Positions 1 to 8,321 of a stretch of 64,000 nt of DNA are shown one piece after another. The translations under genes and the position numbers were made by a program. The DNA is from JAEUJM01 sp041918615 (GTDB taxonomy: Bacteria; Actinomycetota; Acidimicrobiia; Acidimicrobiales; DATDAH01). The number at the start of each line of letters is the position of its first letter. The first letter of the stretch is position 1. Under the pieces are notes generated by a model, which was not told where the DNA came from, made no database searches, and saw only the letters and a program-made list of their open reading frames with translations. The DNA lies in contig JAYRVH010000043.1 of assembly GCA_041918615.1 (NCBI GenBank), forward strand, positions 310,001 to 374,000, in the 5' to 3' direction.

Positions 1-303
1 GACCTCGCGCTGCTCAAGACGGTCGGCTTCCTGCGCCGCCAGGTGGCCGCCGCCGTGGCCTGGCAGACCGTCACCTTCGCGTTCATCGCCCTCGCCGTCG
101 GCATCCCCGTCGGCGTCGCCGCCGGCCGGATGCTGTGGACCGCGCTCGTCGACCACCTCGGTGCCGTGGACGAGCCCGTCACCCCGCTGGCGACCCTGGC
201 CCTGCTCGTCGGCGGCACGCTCGTGGTCGGCGGCCTCCTCGCCTTCACCGGCGGCGCCGTCCTCGCCCGCACCCGCCCCGCCGCGGCCCTGAGGTCCGAG
301 TGA
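1..303 (+). CDS. ABC transporter permease, FtsX/MacB-type, C-terminal end (partial)
   Basis: The frame is open from base 1, so the 5' part lies outside the window; 100 residues remain. They begin with a cytoplasmic loop reading LLKTVGFLRRQV, the conserved 'coupling' segment of FtsX/MacB-type permeases. Two membrane segments follow (about residues 20-45 and 62-88), and the protein ends in the usual R-P-A-x-x-L-R-S-E tail. The family exports lipids, peptides or drugs, or remodels the envelope, with a separate ATPase that must be encoded upstream. The substrate cannot be told. The family call is secure although only the last transmembrane pair is seen. Confidence 0.85.
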   Translation, partial: DLALLKTVGFLRRQVAAAVAWQTVTFAFIALAVGIPVGVAAGRMLWTALVDHLGAVDEPVTPLATLALLVGGTLVVGGLLAFTGGAVLARTRPAAALRSE

Positions 304-357
304 TCAACCGAGCCGCGCACCCTGCTCCTGCAACCGTTCTCCGATCGGAGTAAGCCA

Positions 358-2529
358 ATGTCCGTGATCCTCGACCAACCGGCCGTGGTGGTGCCCCCCG
401 AGCCCCCCCCGCCGTCCGACCGCGAGGCCACGCCCCTGCTGCTGCTCGCGCCGATCGCCGTCGCGCTCATCCTCGTCGGCCTCCTGGTCGCCGCCGAGGA
501 CGGGCTGGTGGCACGAGAGTGGGTGGGCGCCGCCATCATCGCCACCTGGGTCTTCGCCGGTGTCACGCTCGGGCTCCGGCGGGCGCTCCGGCCGCTCGGG
601 GTCTGGGTCCTGTCCGGTTCCACCGTCGCCGCGGCCACCTTCCTCGCCTGTGCCGGTGTCACCGAAGACTGGGCCGGCGCGGGCGGCACCGTGGTCGAGA
701 TCGTCCGTCCATTCGGCATCGGCCTCCTTCCCGCCTTCGGGCTCACGATCCTCCTCGCCCTCCCGTCGGGCCGCCTCGAAACCAAGGCACGGCGCGTCGG
801 GGCCTGGCTCGGGTTCCTGACGGGGCTCGCCCTCGGCGCCGTGCTCTGGTCCGTACGGCCAGACCTGCCCGCATGGCTCCTCTGGTCGGTGTCGGCCCTG
901 ATGCTGCTGGCCGGCGTGCCCGCCGCCCACCGGCGCTACATGAGCACCGCAGGCCTCGACCGGCAACGGCTCCAATGGGTGGGCTGCGCCGCCGCCGTCG
1001 CCTTCGAGGCGGCGCTCGTCATCGGTGCGATGCGGCTGTTCGCGGGCTGGCCGCCGAACGGGGCGGTCGCCGCCGCCGCCTTCACGGCGCTCATCCCCCT
1101 CGGTCTCGCCGCGGGCACGTCGCACCGGATGGTGGCCAGGGTCGACCGGATGCTCGTGCACACCGTGTCGCTCGCCGGGCTCACCGGCGTGGTGGTGGCG
1201 GTGTACCTGGTGATCGTGCTCGGACTGGGCCGCACGCCCGACGACGCCGAGCGCCACGTGCTCGTCCTGTCGATGGCGGCCGCGGCCGTCGCCGCCCTCC
1301 TGTACCTTCCCGCCCGGGAACGGCTGTCCGAGGTGGCCAACCGGCTGGTCTACGGCGAACGCCAGGCGCCCGACGAGGTGTTGCGCACCTTCGGTGGCCG
1401 CCTGTCCCGGGCGGTCCCCATGGACGAGCTGCTGCTGCAACTGGCCGAGTCGCTCAAGAAGACCATGGCCCTCAGTGCCGCCGAGGTGTGGACCGGCACC
1501 GGCGGAATCGTCCAACGCGAGGTCTCGGTGCCCGACCGGCCCCGGCGGCGCATCGAGCTGGGCGAGAAAGAGCAGCCGGTGGTCGCGCGAGCCGGGGTGT
1601 CGGGCAACGCCTGGGTGTCGATCTGGATGCCGGCGCTGCTGGAAGGGCGGTCCGACGTGGCCATCCGGGTCGCGCCGGTGAGCCACTCGGGCGAGCTGTT
1701 CGGGCTGATCGTGGCCGAGCGGCCCGCGGACGGCGACCTGTTCGGCGAGGAGGACGAGCGGGTGCTCACCGAACTGGCCCGCCAGGTCGGCCTGGCCCTC
1801 CACAACGTCGAGCTCGACTCGGCGCTCCAGGAGAGCATCGACGAGGTGCGGCGCCAGGCCGAGGAGCTGCGGGCCTCACGTGCGCGGATCGTCGCGACCG
1901 CCGACGCCGAGCGCCGCAAGATCGAGCGCAACCTGCACGACGGCGCTCAACAGCACCTCGTGGCTCTTGCGGTGAACCTGCGCCTCGCTCGCGACATCCT
2001 CACCGAGGACCCCGCCACCGCCACCGAGATGCTCGACCTGCTGGCCGGCAGCATCAAAGAGACGATCCAGGAGCTCCGCGACCTCGCCCACGGCATCTAC
2101 CCGCCCCTCCTCATGGACAGCGGGTTGGTCGAAGCGCTCCGAGCCGCTGCCGGGCGAAGCCCGCTGGACGTCTCGTTCGAGCCCGGCGAGGTGAACCGCT
2201 ATCCCACCGACGTCGAGGCCGCGATCTACTTCTGCTGCCTCGAGGCGCTCCAGAACGCGGCCAAGCACGCCCCCGACGCCCACGTCGTCCTCAGCGTCGG
2301 CGAGACCGACGGCCACCTGCGGTTCTCGGTGGTCGACGACGGGCCCGGCTTCGACCTGGCCGGGGTGGGCCTCGGCCACGGCTTCACCAACATGAGCGAC
2401 CGCCTCGGTGCCATCGGCGGCGAGGCCCGCTGGGACTCGGCCCCCGGCGACGGTGTCACCGTCACCGGCACCGTTCCCCTCGCATTTGCTCCTCCTCCGA
2501 CGGACCGGCTTCGCCATCCGGGTCAGTAG
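358..2529 (+). CDS. Sensor histidine kinase, NarL/LiaS type (HisKA_3), multi-TM N-terminus
   Basis: A 723-residue membrane kinase. The ATG at 358 has GGAG 7 nt upstream. Residues about 25-320 hold many hydrophobic segments (an integral membrane sensor). A GAF-like region (about 345-480) follows, then the HisKA_3 helix with phospho-acceptor His527 in NLHDGAQQ, then HATPase_c with N-box NAAKHAP and G1 box DDGPGFD. HisKA_3 kinases phosphorylate NarL/LuxR-type response regulators. Two regulator genes converge on it from the other strand, so it probably feeds one or both. The family C-terminus would be expected just after VTGTVPL; here the last ~12 codons, APPPTDRLRHPGQ, are contributed by a dispersed repeat (see 2484-2567). 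Confidence 0.92.
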   Translation: MSVILDQPAVVVPPEPPPPSDREATPLLLLAPIAVALILVGLLVAAEDGLVAREWVGAAIIATWVFAGVTLGLRRALRPLGVWVLSGSTVAAATFLACAGVTEDWAGAGGTVVEIVRPFGIGLLPAFGLTILLALPSGRLETKARRVGAWLGFLTGLALGAVLWSVRPDLPAWLLWSVSALMLLAGVPAAHRRYMSTAGLDRQRLQWVGCAAAVAFEAALVIGAMRLFAGWPPNGAVAAAAFTALIPLGLAAGTSHRMVARVDRMLVHTVSLAGLTGVVVAVYLVIVLGLGRTPDDAERHVLVLSMAAAAVAALLYLPARERLSEVANRLVYGERQAPDEVLRTFGGRLSRAVPMDELLLQLAESLKKTMALSAAEVWTGTGGIVQREVSVPDRPRRRIELGEKEQPVVARAGVSGNAWVSIWMPALLEGRSDVAIRVAPVSHSGELFGLIVAERPADGDLFGEEDERVLTELARQVGLALHNVELDSALQESIDEVRRQAEELRASRARIVATADAERRKIERNLHDGAQQHLVALAVNLRLARDILTEDPATATEMLDLLAGSIKETIQELRDLAHGIYPPLLMDSGLVEALRAAAGRSPLDVSFEPGEVNRYPTDVEAAIYFCCLEALQNAAKHAPDAHVVLSVGETDGHLRFSVVDDGPGFDLAGVGLGHGFTNMSDRLGAIGGEARWDSAPGDGVTVTGTVPLAFAPPPTDRLRHPGQ

Positions 2530-2567
2530 GTCCCCGCTGCTCTCCTCCGCTGCGCAACGTTTCGATG
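2484..2567 (-). repeat. Dispersed mini-ORF element, diverged copy R1 at the end of the histidine kinase gene
   Basis: Read on the minus strand, this ~84-bp segment matches the elements at 13120-13200, 20421-20687, 21206-21298 and 52861-52953. It runs from an AIET-LRSGG-EQR start through a D-x-D-G-E core to a GGAGGAGGAG Shine-Dalgarno-like block and an ATG. Here no gene follows in that orientation, because the ATG lies antisense inside the kinase gene. The peptide frame is still open, but the copy has lost its own start codon. On the plus strand the same bases encode the last residues and the stop of the kinase. Confidence 0.75.
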
Positions 2568-2590
2568 GCCCCGTCGAGCACGCGAGCTAC

Positions 2591-2614
2591 GGCTCGGGAG
2601 GGACAGGCCGAGCC
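2591..2614. terminator. Convergent-gene hairpin
   Basis: A perfect 7-bp inverted repeat, GGCTCGG/CCGAGCC, with a 10-nt spacer lies between the stops of the convergent histidine kinase and response regulator genes. No U-tract is obvious; it is placed where a bidirectional terminator is expected. Confidence 0.45.
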
Positions 2615-2637
2615 TTGGTGATCGCGATGAGCGTCGG

Positions 2638-3066
2638 CTAGACGGCCGAGTCGAGGGTGACGGCGTCGCGGTCGTCCCACAGGCGCCGGAGCACCACCGG
2701 GCCCAGCTCTTCCTTGTTGATGTAGGCGCGTGCGCCGCTCTCCCCCGCCTCGTCCGGCAGATCGCTGCGCTCATAGGTCGAGCAAAGGAAGACCACGGCG
2801 TCGGGCTCGCGGGAAACGATGCGGCTCGTGGCCTCGATGCCGTTGATGCCGGGCATGTTGATGTCCATGAGCACCAGGTCGGGGTTGAGGGCCTCGGCGA
2901 GCTCGACCGCTTCCTCGCCCGTGCCGGCCTCGCCGACGAGCTCGAAGCCCACGGCCCTGCTGATGACCGCGCGCGCCGCAAGGCGGAAGGGCGCCTGGTC
3001 GTCGACGACCAGCACCGAGACGTGTTCGTCGTTCCCCACGTCGGCACGCACCGTTTCCACACTCAT
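2638..3066 (-). CDS. Single-domain response regulator (receiver only)
   Basis: 142 residues from the ATG at 3066, chosen because GATGAGG stands 6 nt upstream; the longer reading to 3105 lacks this. It is a lone CheY-like receiver with acidic pair Asp22-Asp23, phospho-acceptor Asp68 in LVLMDINMP, and Lys in YINKEEL. No output domain follows: the protein stops about 25 residues after that Lys. It may be a phosphate sink or a protein-interaction regulator. Immediately upstream on the same strand is the NarL-type regulator, and the histidine kinase converges, so all three probably form one signalling set. Confidence 0.85.
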   Translation of the reverse strand: MSVETVRADVGNDEHVSVLVVDDQAPFRLAARAVISRAVGFELVGEAGTGEEAVELAEALNPDLVLMDINMPGINGIEATSRIVSREPDAVVFLCSTYERSDLPDEAGESGARAYINKEELGPVVLRRLWDDRDAVTLDSAV

Positions 3067-3119
3067 CGTGACCTCATCGTGACAGACGGCGATCCGGGCG
3101 ACCACCGTGCAGGCAGGTG

Positions 3120-3797
3120 TCAGGGGGTGGTGCTACCCCTCCCTTCGTCGGCCAGGTGGAGGAGCACCGCCTTCACCCGACGGTTCACGTCCTTCTCCTC
3201 GGACAGGCCCAACTTCGAAAAGATCGAGTTCGTGTGCTTCTCGACCGCGCGCTCGCTCAACACGAGCGCGGCAGCGATGGCGGCGTTGCTCTTGCCCTGC
3301 GCCATCTCACCCAGGACCTCGGCCTCTCTCGGGGTGAGCCGGTCGAGCTCGGAGGACGGGACACGACGGCCGGCCACCAGGGACTCGACCACCTTCGGGT
3401 CGATCACGGACCCGCCGGCATCGACCTCGCGCACGGCCATGAGCAGCTCCGCGACCTCGCTCACGCGCTCTTTGAGCAGATAGGCCCGGCCCTCGGAGCC
3501 ATCGGCGAGGAGGGCCAGCGCATAGGCCGGTTCGGCGTACTGGCTGAGCACCACCACGCCGATGGTGGGGTGCTCGGCCCGCAGGATGGACGCCGCCCGG
3601 ATGCCCTCGTCGGTGCCGGTCGGGGGCATACGGATGTCGGTGATCACCACATCGGGCTTCTCGCGGTCGATGAGGTCCAGCAGGCCCGGCAGGTCGCCGG
3701 CCACGCCTACCAGGTCGAGGTCGTCCTGTGCCTCGACGAGCCGCGAGACGCCCTCCCGCAACAGCACGTTGTCCTCGGCCAGCACCACGCGGATCAC
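3120..3797 (-). CDS. Response regulator, NarL/FixJ family (receiver + LuxR HTH)
   Basis: 225 residues: receiver domain about 1-120 with acidic residues Glu8 and Asp9 and phospho-acceptor Asp54 in VVITDIRMPP, then a GerE/LuxR helix-turn-helix about 150-215 (LTPREAEVLGEMAQG, followed by SERAVEKHTNSIFSKL). It is a DNA-binding transcription regulator typically paired with HisKA_3 kinases such as the one at 358-2529. The GTG start has no Shine-Dalgarno but has TAGGTT exactly 6 nt upstream, which fits a leaderless transcript. The single-domain regulator follows 53 nt downstream on the same strand. Confidence 0.92.
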   Translation of the reverse strand: MIRVVLAEDNVLLREGVSRLVEAQDDLDLVGVAGDLPGLLDLIDREKPDVVITDIRMPPTGTDEGIRAASILRAEHPTIGVVVLSQYAEPAYALALLADGSEGRAYLLKERVSEVAELLMAVREVDAGGSVIDPKVVESLVAGRRVPSSELDRLTPREAEVLGEMAQGKSNAAIAAALVLSERAVEKHTNSIFSKLGLSEEKDVNRRVKAVLLHLADEGRGSTTP

Positions 3798-3803
3798 GGG
3801 ACC

Positions 3804-3809
3804 AACCTA
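3804..3809 (-). promoter_or_regulatory. Leaderless -10 element (TAGGTT) for the NarL-type regulator
   Basis: TAGGTT (TANNNT) ends 6 nt before the GTG, so transcription would start at the start codon. No Shine-Dalgarno lies in the gap. Confidence 0.5.
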
Positions 3810-5444
3810 GTTTCGGGTGGGTCGAAGGCCGCGACCAAGCAGCGCGGCCGTCGAGAGGGCCGCCCCTGCCGCGACGACACGCCGGGAGCGACGGTCGCGG
3901 GCGAGCGCCGCCCGGGCGGCATTGGCCCCACACGCTCCGTGCACACCACCCCCGGGGTGAGCCGACGCCGAGGCGAGGTAGAGCCGGTCGATCGGCGTCT
4001 CGGCTCGACCGAGCCCCGGCACCGGGCGAAAGATCAGTTGCTGATGCAGCTGCGCCGTGCCGCCGTTGATCTCACCCGCCACCAGGTTCGCGTTCGCCGC
4101 CTCGAAGGTGGGCGGCGTGAAGACGTGCCTCGCCAGGACCCGATCACGGAACCCCGGTGCCATCTGCTCGACTCGGGCCTCCATCCGGGACGCGAAGCGC
4201 TCGGTCTCGTCGGCATCCCAGGTGCCCCTGAGCCCGTCCGGGCCCGCGTCGCCCTTCGGCCGGCGGGGGACGTGGGCGTACGCCCATGCCGACTCGGTCC
4301 CCGGGGGAGAACGGGTGGGGTCGGCCGTCGTCATCTGGCCCATCACGAGGTAGGGGTTCTCGGGGATGAGCCCACGGACCAGCTGACCGGACATCTCGGA
4401 GAGGTCGTCCAGCGAGTCCGCGATGTGGACGGTCCCGGCCCGGTTCACCGCGGGATCCAGCCACGGGATCGGCCCGTCGACCGCCCAGTCGACCTTGACC
4501 GTGCCAGAGCCATACTCGAACCGCCGGACGTCCTCGACCGTCCGGGCTGGGAGGTGGGCCTGTTCGACCAGGTGGGAGAAGAGGGCGGGCGCCCCCACGT
4601 CGGCGAGCACCGCCCGAGCAGCGGCGAACTCGGAGCCGTCCGCGGCTCGGGCGCCCACCGCCCGACCACGCCGCACCTCGATCCGCGTGACCCGGACGCC
4701 GCACTCCACGCGACCACCCCGTTCGATGAGACGCCGCACGAGGGCATCAGTGAGCGACTGGGCACCGCCCACCGGCACCGGGAACCCTCTTGCCTGTCCG
4801 AGGCCGCCCAACACCCAGCCGAACAGCCCGCCGCCCGCCGACTCGGGGCTGAGGTCGGTGTGCAGTGCACAGCCGCCGAGCAGCACCCCACCGCCATCGC
4901 CCGAGAACTCCTCCTGCGCCAGACGGCGGACCGTCATGAGTGCGAGACGGGCGAAGGGCAGGGCCCGGGACGGACCGAGCGCGGCAACCAGGCGCCCACC
5001 CGCGACGACCGGCGGGAACGGCTCGAGCAGCGCGCCGAGAAGCCGTTCGCCCACCTGCTCCCACAACGCGTAGAGGTGCCGCCAGCCGTCACCGTCTCCA
5101 GGCGAGAACCGGTCGAGCGATGCCGCGGTCTCGTCGAGATCGGTGGACAGCACCGCCGTCGGCCCGTCGGGGGTGGGATTGGCCACCACCACCGGAGCGC
5201 GGCTCCACTCGAGGCCGTGGCGCTCCAGCTGAAGGCCATTGATGGCGGGCGAGGCGGCCGCGAGCGGATAGAACGCGCTGAAGAGGTCGTTCCGGAAGCC
5301 CGGCGCGGTGATCTCGGCGGTGCGGACGGCGCCCCCGGGCTCGTCGTTCGCCTCGAGCACAACCACATCCCAGCCCGCGTCGGCGAGGAGGTTCGCGGCG
5401 ACCAGCCCGTTGGGCCCGGCCCCCACAACGACCGCGTCGCTCAT
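3807..5444 (-). CDS. FAD-dependent oxidoreductase, phytoene desaturase / PYROXD2-like
   Basis: 545 residues from the ATG at 5444 (MSDAVVVGAGPNGL). The dinucleotide-binding motif V-G-A-G-P-N-G-L is at residues 6-13, followed by the expected acidic residue at the end of beta-2 (VVLEANDEPGG). The C-terminal flavin motif PGGGVHGACGANAA is intact. Such proteins resemble carotenoid desaturases and ketolases and PYROXD2; the substrate is unknown, and no carotenoid genes adjoin. There is no Shine-Dalgarno; TATCCT lies 8 nt upstream, suggesting leaderless expression. A much longer reading (to 5717) overlaps the divergent lytic transglycosylase and is rejected. Confidence 0.88.
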   Translation of the reverse strand: MSDAVVVGAGPNGLVAANLLADAGWDVVVLEANDEPGGAVRTAEITAPGFRNDLFSAFYPLAAASPAINGLQLERHGLEWSRAPVVVANPTPDGPTAVLSTDLDETAASLDRFSPGDGDGWRHLYALWEQVGERLLGALLEPFPPVVAGGRLVAALGPSRALPFARLALMTVRRLAQEEFSGDGGGVLLGGCALHTDLSPESAGGGLFGWVLGGLGQARGFPVPVGGAQSLTDALVRRLIERGGRVECGVRVTRIEVRRGRAVGARAADGSEFAAARAVLADVGAPALFSHLVEQAHLPARTVEDVRRFEYGSGTVKVDWAVDGPIPWLDPAVNRAGTVHIADSLDDLSEMSGQLVRGLIPENPYLVMGQMTTADPTRSPPGTESAWAYAHVPRRPKGDAGPDGLRGTWDADETERFASRMEARVEQMAPGFRDRVLARHVFTPPTFEAANANLVAGEINGGTAQLHQQLIFRPVPGLGRAETPIDRLYLASASAHPGGGVHGACGANAARAALARDRRSRRVVAAGAALSTAALLGRGLRPTRN

Positions 5445-5452
5445 GGTCGGGC

Positions 5453-5458
5453 AGGATA
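5453..5458 (-). promoter_or_regulatory. Leaderless -10 element (TATCCT) for the FAD oxidoreductase
   Basis: TATCCT lies 8 nt before the ATG at 5444 with no Shine-Dalgarno between, fitting the leaderless pattern repeated through the window. Confidence 0.4.
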
Positions 5459-5526
5459 GGCGCCAATTGGCACTCCCCTCCCCGCTCCTGATCGGGAACC
5501 GAGCGAGATCGACTAGACCGGAGGGC

Positions 5527-6306
5527 GTGGGACACCGATCGGCGCGGACCGGGGAGTCCGAGACATCGCAGACATCGGCGACATCGGGAGCACCGCCGAC
5601 GCGAGGCCATTCCCGGGTCGCCATCCTGGTCGCCACCAGCGTGACGTTGATCGCACTGGCCGTGGTGGTCGTCCCGCGGCTGGGGGGCGACGGGACCCCC
5701 GACCGCGACACCGACACCTACACCGTCCGCTTGGGCGACACGATCTCGTCCGTGGCGCAACTCCACGCCACCACCAGCGAGGCCGTCGAGGAGGAGAACG
5801 ACCTCACCCCCGCTTCGTCGATCGACCCGGGCTCGCAGATCACGATCCCAGCTCCGGCCTCCACGGGGCGCGGCCTCCCTCCCGACCTGGCGGCCGACGG
5901 CGGCCTGCTCCGCCTTCGAGCCACCTTCGAGCAGTGGGCCGAGCAGCACAACGTGCCCGCCGCCCTCCTCGAGGCCAATGCCTGGCAGGAGTCGGCCTGG
6001 AGCAACGAGAAGGCGGGCACTGACGGGGCCGTCGGGATCAGCCAGTTGAGCCCCGAGACGGTCGGCTTCGTCAACGAGGAGCTGGTCGAGGGGCCGGCCC
6101 TCGACCCCGCCGACCCCTCGGACAACATCCAGCTCATGGCCGTGTACGTCGACTACCTGCTCGACCAGACCGACGGGAGCTGGGCAGCAACCCTCGCGGC
6201 CTACCGGGTCGGCCTCTCGGCCTCCCGCGCCAACGACTGGGACACCGACACCCTCAACTACATCACCGCGGCCATGAGCCTCGTGCCCGACTTCGAGGCC
6301 GGCTGA
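5527..6306 (+). CDS. Membrane-anchored LysM + lytic transglycosylase (SLT-like)
   Basis: 259 residues from the GTG at 5527. One N-terminal membrane segment (about residues 31-49) is followed by a LysM peptidoglycan-binding module (YTVRLGDTISS to ITIPAP, about 58-106). A C-terminal goose-lysozyme/SLT-like domain follows, with the catalytic Glu in NAWQESAWS and the GAVGISQLSPET motif. It probably cleaves peptidoglycan at the outer face of the membrane. The start is uncertain: GGAGGG is only 1 nt from the GTG, and a TTG at 5467 (AGGATAGG upstream) is an alternative. The stop overlaps the next start as TGATG, so the HExxH protein is translationally coupled. Confidence 0.82.
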   Translation: MGHRSARTGESETSQTSATSGAPPTRGHSRVAILVATSVTLIALAVVVVPRLGGDGTPDRDTDTYTVRLGDTISSVAQLHATTSEAVEEENDLTPASSIDPGSQITIPAPASTGRGLPPDLAADGGLLRLRATFEQWAEQHNVPAALLEANAWQESAWSNEKAGTDGAVGISQLSPETVGFVNEELVEGPALDPADPSDNIQLMAVYVDYLLDQTDGSWAATLAAYRVGLSASRANDWDTDTLNYITAAMSLVPDFEAG

Positions 6307-6701
6307 TGCCCAAGGCGCAGCCGCTCGCCAAGTCCGCCCTGACGCGATTCGACCACCTCCCTCCGGTCGTGTTGGAGCGCGCGCGGATCAGGGTGTGGCG
6401 CCGGCTCCCGAAGCAGGCCGACGCCATGACCATCGGCCGCACGATCTTCGTACGGCCCGGCCATGAGGACAGCGAGGGGCTGATGGCCCACGAGCTCGTG
6501 CACGTCCGTCAGTGGAAGCAGTACGGAAGGTTCGGCTTCCTCCGGCGCTACCTGTGGGCGTACGCGAAGAACCTGATCGAGCTGCGCAACCACATGGCTG
6601 CGTACCGGGCCATCCCGTTCGAGGCCGAGGCCACCGCCGAAGCCGCGAAGTGGAGGGTGAAGCATGCACGTCTCGACGCCGACCACGGCGAGGGCAAGTA
6701 G
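6306..6701 (+). CDS. Small HExxH zinc-metallopeptidase-like protein (DUF4157-like)
   Basis: 131 residues with a single recognisable motif, MAHELVHVRQW (HELVH, the HExxH zinc site) at about residues 60-70, and a downstream FEAEA that could give the third ligand. No signal peptide is visible. DUF4157-like proteins are short zincin-like domains of largely unknown role. Coupling to the transglycosylase by TGATG suggests they act together, perhaps in wall turnover (inference). Catalytic activity is not proven by the motif alone. Confidence 0.7.
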   Translation: MPKAQPLAKSALTRFDHLPPVVLERARIRVWRRLPKQADAMTIGRTIFVRPGHEDSEGLMAHELVHVRQWKQYGRFGFLRRYLWAYAKNLIELRNHMAAYRAIPFEAEATAEAAKWRVKHARLDADHGEGK

Positions 6702-6705
6702 CCCG

Positions 6706-6711
6706 TAGCCT
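6706..6711 (+). promoter_or_regulatory. Leaderless -10 element (TAGCCT)
   Basis: TAGCCT is followed by 6 nt and the GTG of the 202-residue protein, with no Shine-Dalgarno. It may give this gene its own promoter although it sits 16 nt after the HExxH gene. Confidence 0.45.
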
Positions 6712-6717
6712 GCGGCG

Positions 6718-7326
6718 GTGCTCGACCACGTGTTCACCGACGCCATCGGCGCGCTACGCGATGCGTTCGAGAGCGCGCTCCTGGAGCGCCAGGCGTTCGA
6801 GGAGCGGTTCCAGGCCGACGTGCTCCTAGGCGACCTCACCTGGGAGACGAGCTACGGCCTACCGGGTGAAGGCTCACCGCCGCGTGTCCGAGCCGACATC
6901 ACCCTCGACTGGCCCACGTGGGCGCAGAGCGCCTACCGGTCGTGGTACATCGGCGAGGCCTTCGGGGAAGGCCCGCACATCGAAGTCGAGATCGTGCTGC
7001 GGATGCAGCGGCTGGCCAGCGAACCCGACCACCGGGCGGTGCTCGCAGTGCTACCCGCGACGAGCCCACCGATCGGCGACGGACGACTCGAACGGTCCGG
7101 CCCCACGATCGAGATCGTCTACGACGACAACCTCGAAGACCGCCAATACGCCCTCGAGGTCTCGTACGACGGCTCGTACGAACTGGGCGAGCCGACCCTC
7201 AGCGACGGCTCGATCCTCGACGACCATTTCAAGGCGATGGGCGGCTGGATCGCTTCGGTGCTGGTTCGCCTCGGCGATGTCAAGCTCTCCTACCTCCCTC
7301 CCGACGTGGAGGAAGAAGACCCGTGA
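6718..7326 (+). CDS. Hypothetical protein, 202 residues
   Basis: Not recognised. It is acidic, soluble and without a signal peptide; the C-terminus is DVEEEDP. Codon use (strong third-position G/C) is like its neighbours, and the GTG start has a leaderless promoter motif 6 nt upstream, which supports a real gene. It lies 16 nt after the HExxH gene in the same direction and converges on the enoyl-CoA hydratase. No function is proposed. Confidence 0.75.
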   Translation: MLDHVFTDAIGALRDAFESALLERQAFEERFQADVLLGDLTWETSYGLPGEGSPPRVRADITLDWPTWAQSAYRSWYIGEAFGEGPHIEVEIVLRMQRLASEPDHRAVLAVLPATSPPIGDGRLERSGPTIEIVYDDNLEDRQYALEVSYDGSYELGEPTLSDGSILDDHFKAMGGWIASVLVRLGDVKLSYLPPDVEEEDP

Positions 7327-7387
7327 CGCGGCGGTGGCTCGGGGCCGGGCGCGACCGGGTCACGACCTCGCCGGGTGCCAACGCCGG

Positions 7388-8242
7388 CTACAGCCCGTCC
7401 GGTCGGGGGGGTAGGTCCTGGAACTCGGGGGCACGCTCGTCGCCCTTGGCCGCGAATGCCTCCATCATGTCGGCGGGCTGGAACATGCCGGTCTGCCAGG
7501 TGGCGATGTAGTTCAGGGCATCGGCGACCGAGTGGTCGCGGCCGTAGTTGAGCGTCTCCTTCGAGCCCCAGACGGCGAGCGGGGACTTGGACGCAATCTC
7601 ACGCGCCACGTCGAGGGCACCGCCCACCAACTCATCGTGGGTGGCGAACACCTCGTTGACGAGGCCGACCTCACGGGCCCGGTCGGCCGACATGCGCCGG
7701 CCCGTGTACGCATACTCGCGGGCCACGCCCTCGGGAATGATCTTGGGCAGCCGCTGCAGGGTGCCCACATCGGCGGTCATCCCGATGTTGATCTCCTGGA
7801 TGCAGAAGAACGCATCGGCGGTGGCATAGCGCATGTCGCACGCCGTCACCATGTCGACCGCGCCGCCTATGCAGCCACCGTGGACGGCGGCGATCACGGG
7901 CATCCGAGCCCGTTCGAGGCAGGTGAAGCTCTCCTGCAATGCCATGGCGGTGAGCCGGAGGTTGGCGCGCTGGCGGCCCATCTCGACCGATGCCGCGTCC
8001 GATCCACCGGCACCGACCGCCCCCCCACCGGTGAAGACGCTGAGGTCCATCCCCGCGCTGAAGTGCCGGCCGGTGGACGAGATGACGACGGCCCGGGCCG
8101 AGCCGGCGGCGTCGAGCCCGTTGACGATCTCGGGGAGCTCGCGCCAGAAGGCGGGCGTCATGGTGTTCAGTTCGTCGGGACGCGACAGACGGAGGTGCGC
8201 GACCTTGTCGACGATCTCGACGTCGAAGCAGCTGTAGCTCAT
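7388..8242 (-). CDS. Enoyl-CoA hydratase/isomerase (crotonase family)
   Basis: 284 residues. Crotonase-fold hallmarks are the oxyanion-hole segment HFSAGMDLSVF (about residues 60-70) and the second one, HGGCIGGAVDMVTACDMR (about 123-140), followed by the acidic catalytic positions in FCIQEINIGMTADVGTLQRLP. This pattern (EIN...D) is that of dienoyl-CoA isomerase/ECH1-like members, so an isomerase rather than a hydratase is possible. The ATG at 8242 is favoured over the GTG one codon earlier because TAGCGT is 6 nt upstream (leaderless). It is probably a beta-oxidation enzyme; no operon partner is evident. Confidence 0.88.
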   Translation of the reverse strand: MSYSCFDVEIVDKVAHLRLSRPDELNTMTPAFWRELPEIVNGLDAAGSARAVVISSTGRHFSAGMDLSVFTGGGAVGAGGSDAASVEMGRQRANLRLTAMALQESFTCLERARMPVIAAVHGGCIGGAVDMVTACDMRYATADAFFCIQEINIGMTADVGTLQRLPKIIPEGVAREYAYTGRRMSADRAREVGLVNEVFATHDELVGGALDVAREIASKSPLAVWGSKETLNYGRDHSVADALNYIATWQTGMFQPADMMEAFAAKGDERAPEFQDLPPRPDGL

Positions 8243-8248
8243 CACGGG

Positions 8249-8254
8249 ACGCTA
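8249..8254 (-). promoter_or_regulatory. Leaderless -10 element (TAGCGT) for the enoyl-CoA hydratase
   Basis: TAGCGT lies 6 nt before the ATG at 8242, with no Shine-Dalgarno in the gap. The spacing selects ATG 8242 over the GTG at 8245. Confidence 0.45.
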
Positions 8255-8321
8255 CCGCGCCCGTTCCGGCACCCGATTCCGGCGTCAGCGGGACGGAACC
8301 CGTCGCCGGGTGGGGTGGTGG

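Noticed and set aside
304..1803. Minus-strand frame of 499 codons opposite the histidine kinase
   Set aside because: Composition is that of an antisense shadow (runs of Gly, His, Arg and Asp), with no domain; the kinase on the other strand has all its motifs.
6306..6701. Part of an extracellular contractile injection system because of the DUF4157-like motif
   Set aside because: No tail, sheath, baseplate or AAA genes are near.
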